Source of the DNA: Caldifarciminota bacterium
Lineage (GTDB): Bacteria > Hydrothermota > UBA3073 > JACQXS01 > JAGMCI01
NCBI GenBank assembly: GCA_023129325.1
Contig: JAGMCI010000006.1
Location: 1 to 62,750 of the forward strand
DNA: 62,750 nt
Reading direction: 5' to 3'
Positions 33,899 through 41,853 of this stretch are shown here, one piece after another. A program made the position numbers and the translations under genes. A model generated the notes under the pieces. That model was not told the origin of the DNA. It made no database searches and worked only from the letters and a program-made list of their open reading frames with translations. Each line of letters opens with the position of its first letter. Position 1 is the first letter of the stretch.

Positions 33899-34864
33899 TT
33901 ACTTTATAATTGATGTTTTATCAAAAGCCGATACAGAGCATTGTGAGGTATCTATTATTTTAAATTTTACATCGCACCATATCCAATCCTCAACAAATTC
34001 TTCTAATATTTTTGCAGGAGCAAACTTCCATGTTTTAGCTGTTTCAATTGTTAAACTGTCAAGTTCAGTCCCGCACTTATGGATAGTGCGGGATACAATT
34101 TTAACATTAGTTACCTTTCCTTCGGTATTTATTAAAATTCGTAATACTACATTGCCCTCTATTCCTTTTATACGGATTTCTTCTGGATAATCAGGAAGTT
34201 TTATCCTTTGGGGAACAGGAAGGGTATAAATTTTACCTGTGCAAAGGGCATTTAATTCTTTGTAATCCATTAACTTTATTCTTACATTCTTCATCACATC
34301 GCCCTTTTTAATTTTCTTTACTGTATCCATACCTTTAATTACTTGCCCGAAAACTGTATATTGTTCGTCAAGACCAGGTTGAGAAGCAAGACAGATATAA
34401 AATTGGCAAGATGCAGAGTTTGGGTCTTCGGCTCTTGCCATGGCAAGGGTGCCTGTTAAATGATGGCGTTTATTGAATTCTGCTTCCAAATCATAGCCAG
34501 CATCTCCCATTCCGGTCCCTAAAGGGTCTCCACCTTGGGCAACGAAGTTTGATATAACACGATGGAAAATAAGTCCATCATAAAAACCAAGTCTTGAGAG
34601 CATAATAAAATTCTTTACAGTATTTGGTGCATCTTCCGGGAAAAATTTTATATAAATCTTCCCACCTTCTTTCATGGTTATAATAGCTATTTCTGAACCA
34701 TTTACCTGAAGAGTATCCATAATGCCTTTCCGTACAGTGGATGATATGGGGTGCAACGACGGTGTCGTTGCATGCAAAAACACAGTTTTTGCACTCCAAA
34801 ACATAACAAAGATAATTATTACTAAAAGTTTGCAGAATCCTGCGGGAAAAAATAATTTCCTCAT
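33899..34864 (-). CDS. Exported cyclophilin-type peptidyl-prolyl isomerase fused to a TonB C-terminal domain
   Basis: 321 aa. The N-terminal hydrophobic segment (about 8-22) is a signal peptide or anchor. The cyclophilin core is clear: FHRVISNFVAQGGDPLGTG (about 99-117), GTLAMARAEDPNSASCQFYI and YTVFGQVIKGMDTV. From about residue 220, YPEEIRIKGIEGNVVLRILI and ETAKTWKFAPA match the TonB_C fold. Cyclophilins are normally single-domain, so the fusion is unusual; it may work on secreted beta-rich proteins at the envelope. Palindromes encode residues about 24-37 (just after the anchor) and 257-265 (inside TonB_C). It lies between the M42 peptidase and the C25-like gene. Confidence 0.85.
   Translation of the reverse strand: MRKLFFPAGFCKLLVIIIFVMFWSAKTVFLHATTPSLHPISSTVRKGIMDTLQVNGSEIAIITMKEGGKIYIKFFPEDAPNTVKNFIMLSRLGFYDGLIFHRVISNFVAQGGDPLGTGMGDAGYDLEAEFNKRHHLTGTLAMARAEDPNSASCQFYICLASQPGLDEQYTVFGQVIKGMDTVKKIKKGDVMKNVRIKLMDYKELNALCTGKIYTLPVPQRIKLPDYPEEIRIKGIEGNVVLRILINTEGKVTNVKIVSRTIHKCGTELDSLTIETAKTWKFAPAKILEEFVEDWIWCDVKFKIIDTSQCSVSAFDKTSIIK
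34069..34093. repeat. TCCCGCACT...AGTGCGGGA palindrome in the TonB_C part
   Basis: Perfect 9-bp arms with a 7-base loop. Related stems: 59-87 and 45091-45113. Loops and the base next to CCCGCAC differ, so the stem is the conserved part. Confidence 0.8.
34752..34793. repeat. Two adjacent perfect hairpins in the cyclophilin gene
   Basis: TGCAACGAC-GGT-GTCGTTGCA (34752-34772) is followed directly by TGCAAAAAC-ACA-GTTTTTGCA (34773-34793). Each has 9-bp perfect arms and a 3-base loop. They encode residues about 24-37, just behind the N-terminal hydrophobic segment. Confidence 0.85.
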
Positions 34865-34913
34865 TTCTCCTCCTTCCTACTATTTCTCATCTCTAACTTC
34901 TAACTTCTCACTT

Positions 34914-35984
34914 CTAAGGTATAAAATTAGTTTTCTTATCAAGTTTTAAAATAAAATTAGCTATAAGTTTAGCTACATTTTCAATATCATTTAATGACAC
35001 AAGCTCAACTGGTGTATGCATATATCTATTTGGAATTGAGACAAGTCCTGTGGCGACTCCTGCTCTTGTGAGTTGAATCACATTGGCATCAGTTCCTGTT
35101 CCCTTGGGAGCTCCTTCAAGCTGGTAAAGGATTTTTTCTTCTTCTGCTGTCTGTGTGAGTAAATCAAAGACTTTCGGATTTATATTTGGCCCTCTTGAGA
35201 TAACAGGTCCTTCCCCAATTTTTATGTCTCCATATTTTGTTTGCTTTGTGGGAATTTCGATTGCTGGGTAATCTGTGGCAAATGTTACATCAATAGCTAT
35301 ACCAACATCAGGTGCTATTCTAAAAGCTGACGTTGTTGCTCCACGGAGTCCAATCTCTTCCTGAACAGTTGCTACTCCAAATATACTGGCTTTTGGCTTT
35401 TTCTCTGAGAGAAGCCTTAAGACTTCTGATACTACAAAGGCGCCTCCCTTATCATCAAGACCTCTTCCAACAACCCGGTCTTTATTCAAAACTTCAAATC
35501 CAACTGCAGGGACTGCTGGGTCGCCGATTCTCACAAGTTCTTCGGTTCCCTTTTTATCTCTCATTCCTATATCCAGGAAAAGGCTTTCAAGTTCAGCTAC
35601 CTTTTTCCTTTCTTCTTCTTTTAAATGATGTATAGGCTCCCTTCCCATTATACCAAGGATTTTCCCTTTTTTAGTCTTAATCCAAACTCTTTCACCAGGG
35701 ACAAGATGCAGGTCAATTCCACCGATAGGGGAAAAATAAATAAATCCTCCTTTATCCACATATTTTGCCATATATCCAACTTCATCCATATGTCCGGCAA
35801 GCATAACTTTTGGGTTACCTTCCTTGTTTAATACACCAATAGCATTTCCATGAACATCAGTAAAAACTTCATCAACAAAGCTTTTAGTCCTCACCTTCCA
35901 GACCTCTCTCGCTTCTTCCTCAAAACCAGAAGGACTCATTGAGTCCATAAACTCTCTTAAAAAATCAAGTGACTCTCTCTTCAT
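34914..35984 (-). CDS. M42-family metallo-aminopeptidase
   Basis: 356 aa, usual length. Metal ligands and catalytic residues are in place: AGHMDEVG (His), GLDDKGGAF (Asp), TVQEEIGLRGA (Glu pair), IDVTFATDYP (Asp) and MHTPVELV (His). It forms large tetrahedral complexes in relatives and trims peptides in the cytoplasm with two zinc or cobalt ions. A strong AGGAGG ribosome site lies before the ATG. The stop codon lies in an AACTTCTAACTTCTC tandem tract (34890-34917), so the C terminus may have been reset by the repeat. Confidence 0.92.
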   Translation of the reverse strand: MKRESLDFLREFMDSMSPSGFEEEAREVWKVRTKSFVDEVFTDVHGNAIGVLNKEGNPKVMLAGHMDEVGYMAKYVDKGGFIYFSPIGGIDLHLVPGERVWIKTKKGKILGIMGREPIHHLKEEERKKVAELESLFLDIGMRDKKGTEELVRIGDPAVPAVGFEVLNKDRVVGRGLDDKGGAFVVSEVLRLLSEKKPKASIFGVATVQEEIGLRGATTSAFRIAPDVGIAIDVTFATDYPAIEIPTKQTKYGDIKIGEGPVISRGPNINPKVFDLLTQTAEEEKILYQLEGAPKGTGTDANVIQLTRAGVATGLVSIPNRYMHTPVELVSLNDIENVAKLIANFILKLDKKTNFIP

Positions 35985-35998
35985 TTAACCTCCTCCTT

Positions 35999-37900
35999 TT
36001 ATTCTACTGTAACAGATTTAGCGAGATTTCTTGGTTTATCTACATCAAGTCCTCTCAAGACTGCTATATGGTAAGCAAATAATTGCAGAGGGATGACTGT
36101 AAGTATAGGCGTTAGAAAGTCTTCCGTCTTTGGCACATATATAACATGGTCAACAACATTTTTGATTTCTTTATTGCCTTTAGTAGCTATTGCTATAATT
36201 GTCCCTTTTCGTGATTTTACTTCTTCAATATTTGACATTACCTTTTGATATATTTTATCCTCAGTATCCGTGACCAGTGCTACGACTGGCATTTTTTCGT
36301 CTATAAGTGCAATTGGGCCATGTTTCATTTCGGCTGCAGGATAGCCTTCTGCGTGGATATATGCTATTTCCTTGAGCTTGAGAGCGCCTTCTAAAGCTAT
36401 AGGGAAATTATAACCTCGTCCCAAATACAAGGCATTGTTAAAATTGACATATTTATTTGCTATTTTTCTGATTTGGCTACTATTTTTCAAAATCTCTTGC
36501 ACTTGTGCCGGCAGTTTTACTATAGCATTGATTATCTCTCTACTCTTTTTCAAAGAGATGATGTTTTTCTTCCTTGCAAGTAATAATGATATAAGTGCTA
36601 ATGTAGTAATTTGGCTTGTAAATGCTTTAGTAGAAGCAACTCCTATCTCTGGACCTGCATGTAGATAAATACCTGCCTCAGTTTCTCTGGCTATAGTAGA
36701 GCCGACTACATTTACGAGTCCAAGGACGGTTGCTCCCCTTTTCTTGGCTTCCTTGAGTGCAGCCAATGTATCTGCTGTTTCACCTGATTGGCTTATTGCA
36801 AGCACTGCGGTATTTTTGTTGACAATAAAGTTTTTGTATCTTGCCTCAGATGCATATTCTACTTCAACTATTAGTCCGCTCATATTTTCTATCATATACT
36901 CACCAATTAATCCTGCATGCCATGAGGTGCCACACGCTATGATTATCAGCCTATCTGCTTGTAATAATTTATCAAGAGCAGCGATTTTTTTCTTTCTACC
37001 TAAAGCGGATTCAACTAATGTATCTAATCCGCCTAATTTAATTTCCCCCTTTTTCGCCAACACTCTTCCTCGCATTGTATCGTGTATGGTTTTAGGCTGC
37101 TCATATATTTCTTTAAGCATAAAATGGGGATAGCCACCTTTCTTTATCTTTTCAAGTGACCCCGTGATTCTTTCCACTTCTTTTTCAATCCCGACATTTG
37201 CAGTAGTCATTGTCTGATAGCCTGACGGAGAAAGCAGTGCCATTTCATTATCGTGTAAGTATATTACATGCCTTGTATGTGGCAGGATAGCAACGGGGTC
37301 AGATGCTACTATATATTCTCCCTTTCCACATATCCCGATAACAAGTGGACTGCCAAGCCTCGCAACTACCATCTTTTTCGGTTCTTCTTGTGTTATCACT
37401 ACAATAGCGTATGCCCCCTCCACTAATGCCAGTGCTTCTTGAACTGCTTTTACCATATCTCCATTATAAAACTTTTCTATCAAGTGGGCAAGTACTTCAG
37501 TATCGGTATCGGATTTGAATTTGTGTCCCTCTTTTTCAAGCAGTTTGCGTAAAGAAACATAATTTTCTATTATCCCGTTATGCACGATGGCTATTTTTTT
37601 GGAACAATCTGTGTGGGGATGAGCATTTTTCTCCGATGGTTCTCCATGAGTTGCCCATCTTGTATGTCCAATCCCAATGGTGCCACTTAATGGAGTCTTT
37701 TTAAGAATATTTTTGAGGTGTGTTAGTTTGCCAACACTTTTCTTGAGTTTTAACTTGTTATTACATATAGTAGCAATACCTGCTGAGTCATAGCCTCTGT
37801 ATTCAAGCCTTTCAAGCCCCTTGAGAATAACTGTGTCAATTGACTTCTTACTTCCCACTTCCCACTTCCCACTTCTTATATAGCCAACGATGCCACACAT
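35999..37900 (-). CDS. glmS: Glutamine-fructose-6-phosphate aminotransferase
   Basis: 633 aa, slightly longer than the usual 600-610. Catalytic Cys2 (MCGIVGY), the glutaminase HTRWATHGEPS and TDTEVLAH segments, and two SIS domains (SQSGETADTLAAL; LGRGYNFPIALEGALKLKE) ending KSVTVE are all present. It makes glucosamine-6-phosphate. Residues 9-20 (SGKWEVGSKKS) are encoded by an ACTTCCC tandem repeat only seven residues after the nucleophile, a place where other GlmS proteins have a short turn. It overlaps glmM by 25 bases, so the two are one unit. Confidence 0.95.
   Translation of the reverse strand: MCGIVGYIRSGKWEVGSKKSIDTVILKGLERLEYRGYDSAGIATICNNKLKLKKSVGKLTHLKNILKKTPLSGTIGIGHTRWATHGEPSEKNAHPHTDCSKKIAIVHNGIIENYVSLRKLLEKEGHKFKSDTDTEVLAHLIEKFYNGDMVKAVQEALALVEGAYAIVVITQEEPKKMVVARLGSPLVIGICGKGEYIVASDPVAILPHTRHVIYLHDNEMALLSPSGYQTMTTANVGIEKEVERITGSLEKIKKGGYPHFMLKEIYEQPKTIHDTMRGRVLAKKGEIKLGGLDTLVESALGRKKKIAALDKLLQADRLIIIACGTSWHAGLIGEYMIENMSGLIVEVEYASEARYKNFIVNKNTAVLAISQSGETADTLAALKEAKKRGATVLGLVNVVGSTIARETEAGIYLHAGPEIGVASTKAFTSQITTLALISLLLARKKNIISLKKSREIINAIVKLPAQVQEILKNSSQIRKIANKYVNFNNALYLGRGYNFPIALEGALKLKEIAYIHAEGYPAAEMKHGPIALIDEKMPVVALVTDTEDKIYQKVMSNIEEVKSRKGTIIAIATKGNKEIKNVVDHVIYVPKTEDFLTPILTVIPLQLFAYHIAVLRGLDVDKPRNLAKSVTVE
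37843..37877. repeat. ACTTCCC tandem repeat at the 5' end of glmS
   Basis: About four copies of a 7-bp ACTTCCC unit with ACTTCTT edges. It encodes residues 9-20 of GlmS. The frame is open and the catalytic residues on both sides are intact. Confidence 0.8.
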
Positions 37901-39345
37901 TTCTTTGTCTCCTTAATTAAAGATTCTGTTAATTTCTTAGCACTTGTTTCACATATAATCCTTAAAATTGACTCAGTATTTGAAGGTCTTATATGAATCC
38001 AGCCTATGTTGCCGACAGACGGGGTGATGCAAGTATCTTGTTTATGAGTTAACTTTTTATTTTTAAAATCAATTCTTATTCCATCTTCTTGATTTATCTT
38101 ATATGTAGCAAGAGGTTTTAGCCTTGCCAAAACTAATTTTGTTAAGTCTTGGGTCTTGAGTCTTAAGCCTTGAGTCTTTAAGGGTATTTTTTCTTTAATC
38201 ATGTAATACTTTGGGATACGATTAGCTAAATAAGATATTTTTTCCCCTGATGCCGCCATGTATTCAAGAATCCTTCCCATCCCTGCCAGAGAATCCCTTG
38301 TATACTGGATTTTTGGGTCTATAATTCCCCCGTTGCCTTCACCGCCAAGGATTGCATGACTTAATTGCATTTTTTCTACTACATTAATCTCACCTACTTT
38401 TGTACGAATGACTTGTACGGGCGTATCGTTATACGCCCCTACCACATCCCCAATCATTCTTGATGTAGATAGGTTTGTTACAATAACTGACTTCTGTTTT
38501 CTGTTTTCTGTTTTCTGTTTTCTGATGAGAACCCAGCTTGCAACTAATGGAAGAGTATACTCTTCACCAAGAGCTTCGCCTTTATCGGTTACAAGAGATA
38601 ATCTATCGCCGTCTAAGTCTGAGGCGAACCCGATATCTGCTCCTATTGATTTTACTTTTTTGCAAAGTCCTGATAGATTAGCTTGCGTGGGTTCAATCTC
38701 TCGCGGGGAAGTCTCTTCGGTGAGCACGCAACCAAGCTGTTTTAAAAAAATTTTACCTTCATTAGACAAAGCTCCTTGAGCAGAATCAAGAACTATCTTG
38801 AAATGTTTTAATTTTATAGACTCAACATCAAGAGCATTAAGGACAGCTTCTATATGTCTCTCTGAGCCTTTATTATCTTTTTTTAGCACACCTTTTTTGT
38901 TACTTATAAACTTTTTATTTGAATAGAGTTGATGAAGCTTTGTTCCATTTCCATTGTTTAAAAATGTTCCCTTATTATTTACAAACTTAAATCCATTCCA
39001 TTCCAGGGGATTATGGGATGCAGTAATCACCACTCCTCCATCCATCTTCAGGACACGGATATTAAATAATACTGTAGGGGTAGGGGAGAGGTCAATGTCT
39101 ACAACTTCAACACCAGTGCTCAAGACTCCATCTATAAAAGTCTCTTTTAGAATGTTCCCACTTTTCCTTGTATCTCTACCAACAATAATTTTTAACTTTT
39201 TACTGTTCGTTATGAACTGTTGACTACTTTCTGTTAGTTGAACAAAGGTTCCAAAAGCTTTACCAAGATTTAAAGCAACTTCAGGGGTGAGTGATTTTCC
39301 TACAATTCCTCTGACACCAGAAATACCAAATAATAATTTCTGCAT
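37876..39345 (-). CDS. glmM: Phosphoglucosamine mutase / phosphohexomutase
   Basis: 489 aa, longer than the usual 445-460. Phospho-serine S110 in TASHNP, the metal loop DLDGDR near residue 240, GGEGNGG near 329 and the phosphate loop RPSNTES near 461 are present. It converts glucosamine-6-P to -1-P, next to GlmS. The excess length is explained by repeat-encoded blocks: residues about 273-284 (CTGTTTT tandem), 302-308 (GGGCGTAT palindrome) and 388-400 (AAGTCTTGAG-type tandem); a looser one is near 38-50. A phosphomannomutase role cannot be excluded, but GlmS linkage favours GlmM. Confidence 0.88.
   Translation of the reverse strand: MQKLLFGISGVRGIVGKSLTPEVALNLGKAFGTFVQLTESSQQFITNSKKLKIIVGRDTRKSGNILKETFIDGVLSTGVEVVDIDLSPTPTVLFNIRVLKMDGGVVITASHNPLEWNGFKFVNNKGTFLNNGNGTKLHQLYSNKKFISNKKGVLKKDNKGSERHIEAVLNALDVESIKLKHFKIVLDSAQGALSNEGKIFLKQLGCVLTEETSPREIEPTQANLSGLCKKVKSIGADIGFASDLDGDRLSLVTDKGEALGEEYTLPLVASWVLIRKQKTENRKQKSVIVTNLSTSRMIGDVVGAYNDTPVQVIRTKVGEINVVEKMQLSHAILGGEGNGGIIDPKIQYTRDSLAGMGRILEYMAASGEKISYLANRIPKYYMIKEKIPLKTQGLRLKTQDLTKLVLARLKPLATYKINQEDGIRIDFKNKKLTHKQDTCITPSVGNIGWIHIRPSNTESILRIICETSAKKLTESLIKETKKCVASLAI
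38143..38181. repeat. AGTCTTGAG-type tandem repeat in glmM
   Basis: Imperfect copies of AGTCTTGGGTC/TTGAGTCTTA. It encodes the LKTQGLRLKTQ stretch at residues about 388-400. Confidence 0.7.
38419..38438. repeat. GGGCGTAT-CGTT-ATACGCCC palindrome in glmM
   Basis: Perfect 8-bp arms with a 4-base loop, flanked by GTAC and CTAC. It encodes GAYNDTP at residues about 302-308. Confidence 0.8.
38493..38524. repeat. CTGTTTT tandem repeat in glmM
   Basis: Four to five near-perfect copies of a 7-bp unit, read as RKQKTENRKQK in GlmM. A 7-bp unit shifts frame at every copy, so the peptide cycles with period 7 codons and never meets a stop in this frame. Confidence 0.8.
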
Positions 39346-39373
39346 CTTTTTTCTTACTTCTAACTTCTTACAA

Positions 39374-39445
39374 AGCTGGTGGAGGGACTTGAACCCTCGA
39401 CCTGAGGTTTACGAAACCTCTGCTCTGCCTCTGAGCTACACCAGC
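39374..39445 (-). tRNA. tRNA-Thr (anticodon CGT)
   Basis: Acceptor stem GCTGGTG/CACCAGC, D-arm with AGCTCAGAGGCAGAGC, anticodon arm GAGGT-TTCGTAA-ACCTC with anticodon CGT, T-arm GAGGGTTCAAGTCCCTC. About 72 nt, no CCA encoded. It is read after tRNA-Phe on the same strand. Confidence 0.93.
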
Positions 39446-39452
39446 ATAAAAA

Positions 39453-39556
39453 GCAGTGGTTAGTAATAAGCGATTAGTGTTAAGTGAAAAAAGCTCAGCT
39501 AAATCTTGAAAGTAGAGATTAATTTTTGTTTTCACTTATCCCTAATCATTATTTTC
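39453..39556. repeat. Inverted repeat between the two tRNA genes
   Basis: Left arm with GATTAGTGTTAAGTGAAAA and right arm with TTTTCACTTATCCCTAATC (9 bp perfect at AAGTGAAAA/TTTTCACTT, then imperfect). It could fold in the tRNA precursor and help processing, or be one more repeat of the region. Confidence 0.6.
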
Positions 39557-39566
39557 TATCTTTTTA

Positions 39567-39639
39567 TGCCGAGGGACGGAATCGAACCGTCGACACCCGG
39601 ATTTTCAGTCCGGCGCTCTACCGACTGAGCTACCTCGGC
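39567..39639 (-). tRNA. tRNA-Phe (anticodon GAA)
   Basis: Acceptor GCCGAGG/CCTCGGC with discriminator A, D-arm AGCTCAGTCGGTAGAGC, anticodon arm CCGGA-CTGAAAA-TCCGG with anticodon GAA, T-arm ACGGTTCGATTCCGT. 73 nt, no CCA encoded. It lies directly behind a promoter. Confidence 0.95.
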
Positions 39640-39647
39640 TTAATCTA

Positions 39648-39694
39648 AATATATTATATTTTTCTTTTTTTGTCAAGATATAATTGTATAAAAA
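39648..39694 (-). promoter_or_regulatory. Promoter of the tRNA pair with UP-like block
   Basis: On the - strand: a T/A-rich block, then TTGACA (39671-39676), 17-base spacer and TATATT (39648-39653), start expected near 39641, just before tRNA-Phe. The 24 bases ending with the -35 box (39671-39694) are identical to 53054-53077 upstream of the large protease gene. Confidence 0.75.
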
Positions 39695-39704
39695 CTTTTT
39701 TGCC

Positions 39705-39751
39705 TTTTTATAAAATTATACCTTGATTTTTTAAATTTTGTAGAATATAAT
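39705..39751 (+). promoter_or_regulatory. Promoter of the propeller gene with UP-like block, leaderless spacing
   Basis: TTGATT (39723-39728), 17-base spacer, TATAAT (39746-39751); the ATG is at 39758, 6 bases later, so the mRNA should start at or next to the ATG. The 24 bases at 39705-39728 match the block at 53054-53077 in 20 positions. Confidence 0.75.
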
Positions 39752-39757
39752 TTAAAT

Positions 39758-41845
39758 ATGTTAGTGATTTTATTCATTATGATAACTCAGCAATGGATGA
39801 GCTTCTTAAACTCAAATAAAGTTAATGACATAGTGTTACATGGTGATTCTGTCTGGGCTGCTACTACTGGAGGGGCGTTAATTTTTAATAAAAAAAGCGC
39901 GTCATTTACACATATTACAAATATTGATGGATTGCTGAGCAACAATGTAAAAAGAGTGGAGATGGATATAGATGGGAATCTTTGGTTCCTTTGTCGGGAT
40001 GGTGGAATTACTTTGATGTCTCAGGATATGATAAGAATAAGAGAATTTACATCCATTACAGATAAGTTGCCGAGTTACGAATTTTCTTCCATATTTATAG
40101 ACGGTAATATAATCTGGGTGGGCACTGATGATAGGGAAAAAGTTTGGGTGTATGATACCCAGGGAAACCCGTTTGGAGAAGGAAAAGCCACTCTTGAAAA
40201 GATTGAACCAACGAATGAAGTTAACACAATAGTTGGAATAGGTGATTCAATCTGGTTTGGAACTAATTCAGGAATAGGTATTCTCAAGAAAGGTGATACA
40301 AGTTGGACAATTTATAATATAACTGATGGACTTCCAAGTGATACCGTTCTTGCAATTAAAAGTTGGGGAGGTTGGGTTTGGGCAGGAACAAAAAAGGGGA
40401 TAGCAAGACTTACTCAAAGTGGGTGGGAAATTGTCGATTCAAGTTTCAAAGTGATAAATGAGGACACAATATGGATGAGGGCGTACGATTTTTGCTCAAC
40501 TGATACATCATTTTGGGCTGCTTGTAATTTTGGAGTCCAAAAATGGGAAGATGGAACTTGGAGAAAAATTTATGGTTTTAACTCTAGGTCTGCAATGTTT
40601 AACTCTTTTCTCTGGATTGGGAGTTGGGGAAGAGGTATAGTAAAATATGATGGAGTTTCACCTAATGAATATATTCCTGAAGGTCCGGCATCAAATTTTT
40701 TCAGTGATGTAGCAGTTGACCAGAAAGGAAACCTATGGTGCACTCATTATAACGGCATTCATAAAGTGAGCAAACTCTACCATGATGAATGTAGTTGGAG
40801 GTGGAAAATATATAACTCCCATAATGAGTGGGGAATTTCTGGGTCAGGTCCTCGCTATGCAGTGGTGGATAGAAAAAATAATAAATGGATAACAATATGG
40901 GATGCAAGTAGTACACTTGGGGTAGTAAAAATATTACCAGACGAGTCTATAATTAAATTTAAACTTGAAGGAGGCAATCTTGCAAATGTTATTGGTGGAG
41001 TTTGTTTAGATTACGAAGATAATTTGTGGGTAGGATGTTGGGATGGATATATACGGCGAATAAAGGATGATGTGGTAGATATAACTATTTCTAACAACTA
41101 TACTCAATGTGTTAGGATATTAGTTTTTGATTTAGAGAAAAATCTATGGGTAGGTACGACAAGTGGTTTAACGATTTTTTTAAAACAAGGTGGCTTTTAT
41201 CGCATAGAAGGATTTCCATCAGAAGAGATAAAATCCATTACTGTTAGCAAAAAAGGAGAAGTCTGGATTGGAACAGGTGGAGGGGCATACAAAATTAAGG
41301 ATAAAAAGATTGTTCTCTTTATTTCCTCAACTGAAATGGGGGGAGCAGTAGTAGATATAGTGTTGGATACTAAAGGTGGAGTCTGGTTTGCAGTTGAAAA
41401 TAAAGGCATCAAAAAGTTAAATTTGGATGGGACATTTAAAGCCTATAGTGAAAGAGATGGACTTGTAAGTGAGGATGTGACAAGTTTAGTATTTGACAAA
41501 GAATTTGGCATTTTATGGATCGGGACTCATCACGGGCTTTCAGGGTTTTCTCTTGGAATTGCTCCTCAGCCGTTTCCACAGGTTAAAGTTTATCCAAATC
41601 CATTTGTATCATCTAAGGGACATCGTGAAATTGTGTTTTCATCTAAAGGGCTTAAAAATGGGAAAATAAACATTTATACTCTTTCAGGTAGACTTGTTAA
41701 GAGTATAAAAAACATTAAAACTTCCTTTGCATATTGGGATGGAAGAAATGAAAATAAGGAACCTATAGCAAGTGGAATCTATGTATTTATAGCTTATGCA
41801 GAAAATGGCGAAAGAAAAGTAGGCAAAATTGCAGTTGTTAGATAA
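39758..41845 (+). CDS. Secreted beta-propeller protein with FlgD/T9SS-type C terminus
   Basis: 695 aa. A short N-terminal hydrophobic segment may be a signal peptide. Many repeats of the two-component regulator propeller kind follow (DGNLWFL, GDSIWFGTNSGIG, GGWVWAGTKKGIA, EKNLWVGTTSGL, FGILWIGTHHGLSG), enough for two seven-bladed propellers. The last 85 residues (VKVYPNPFVSSKG ... IASGIYVFIAY ... GKIAVV) are a FlgD/T9SS-type sorting domain. No kinase domain, so it is not a sensor kinase; surface binding or scaffold work is more likely. Confidence 0.82.
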   Translation: MLVILFIMITQQWMSFLNSNKVNDIVLHGDSVWAATTGGALIFNKKSASFTHITNIDGLLSNNVKRVEMDIDGNLWFLCRDGGITLMSQDMIRIREFTSITDKLPSYEFSSIFIDGNIIWVGTDDREKVWVYDTQGNPFGEGKATLEKIEPTNEVNTIVGIGDSIWFGTNSGIGILKKGDTSWTIYNITDGLPSDTVLAIKSWGGWVWAGTKKGIARLTQSGWEIVDSSFKVINEDTIWMRAYDFCSTDTSFWAACNFGVQKWEDGTWRKIYGFNSRSAMFNSFLWIGSWGRGIVKYDGVSPNEYIPEGPASNFFSDVAVDQKGNLWCTHYNGIHKVSKLYHDECSWRWKIYNSHNEWGISGSGPRYAVVDRKNNKWITIWDASSTLGVVKILPDESIIKFKLEGGNLANVIGGVCLDYEDNLWVGCWDGYIRRIKDDVVDITISNNYTQCVRILVFDLEKNLWVGTTSGLTIFLKQGGFYRIEGFPSEEIKSITVSKKGEVWIGTGGGAYKIKDKKIVLFISSTEMGGAVVDIVLDTKGGVWFAVENKGIKKLNLDGTFKAYSERDGLVSEDVTSLVFDKEFGILWIGTHHGLSGFSLGIAPQPFPQVKVYPNPFVSSKGHREIVFSSKGLKNGKINIYTLSGRLVKSIKNIKTSFAYWDGRNENKEPIASGIYVFIAYAENGERKVGKIAVVR

Positions 41846-41853
41846 TAAAGATA

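Noticed and set aside
39758-41845. Propeller protein as a hybrid two-component sensor
   Set aside because: The propeller repeats match, but no histidine kinase, receiver or DNA-binding domain follows; the end is a sorting-type domain.
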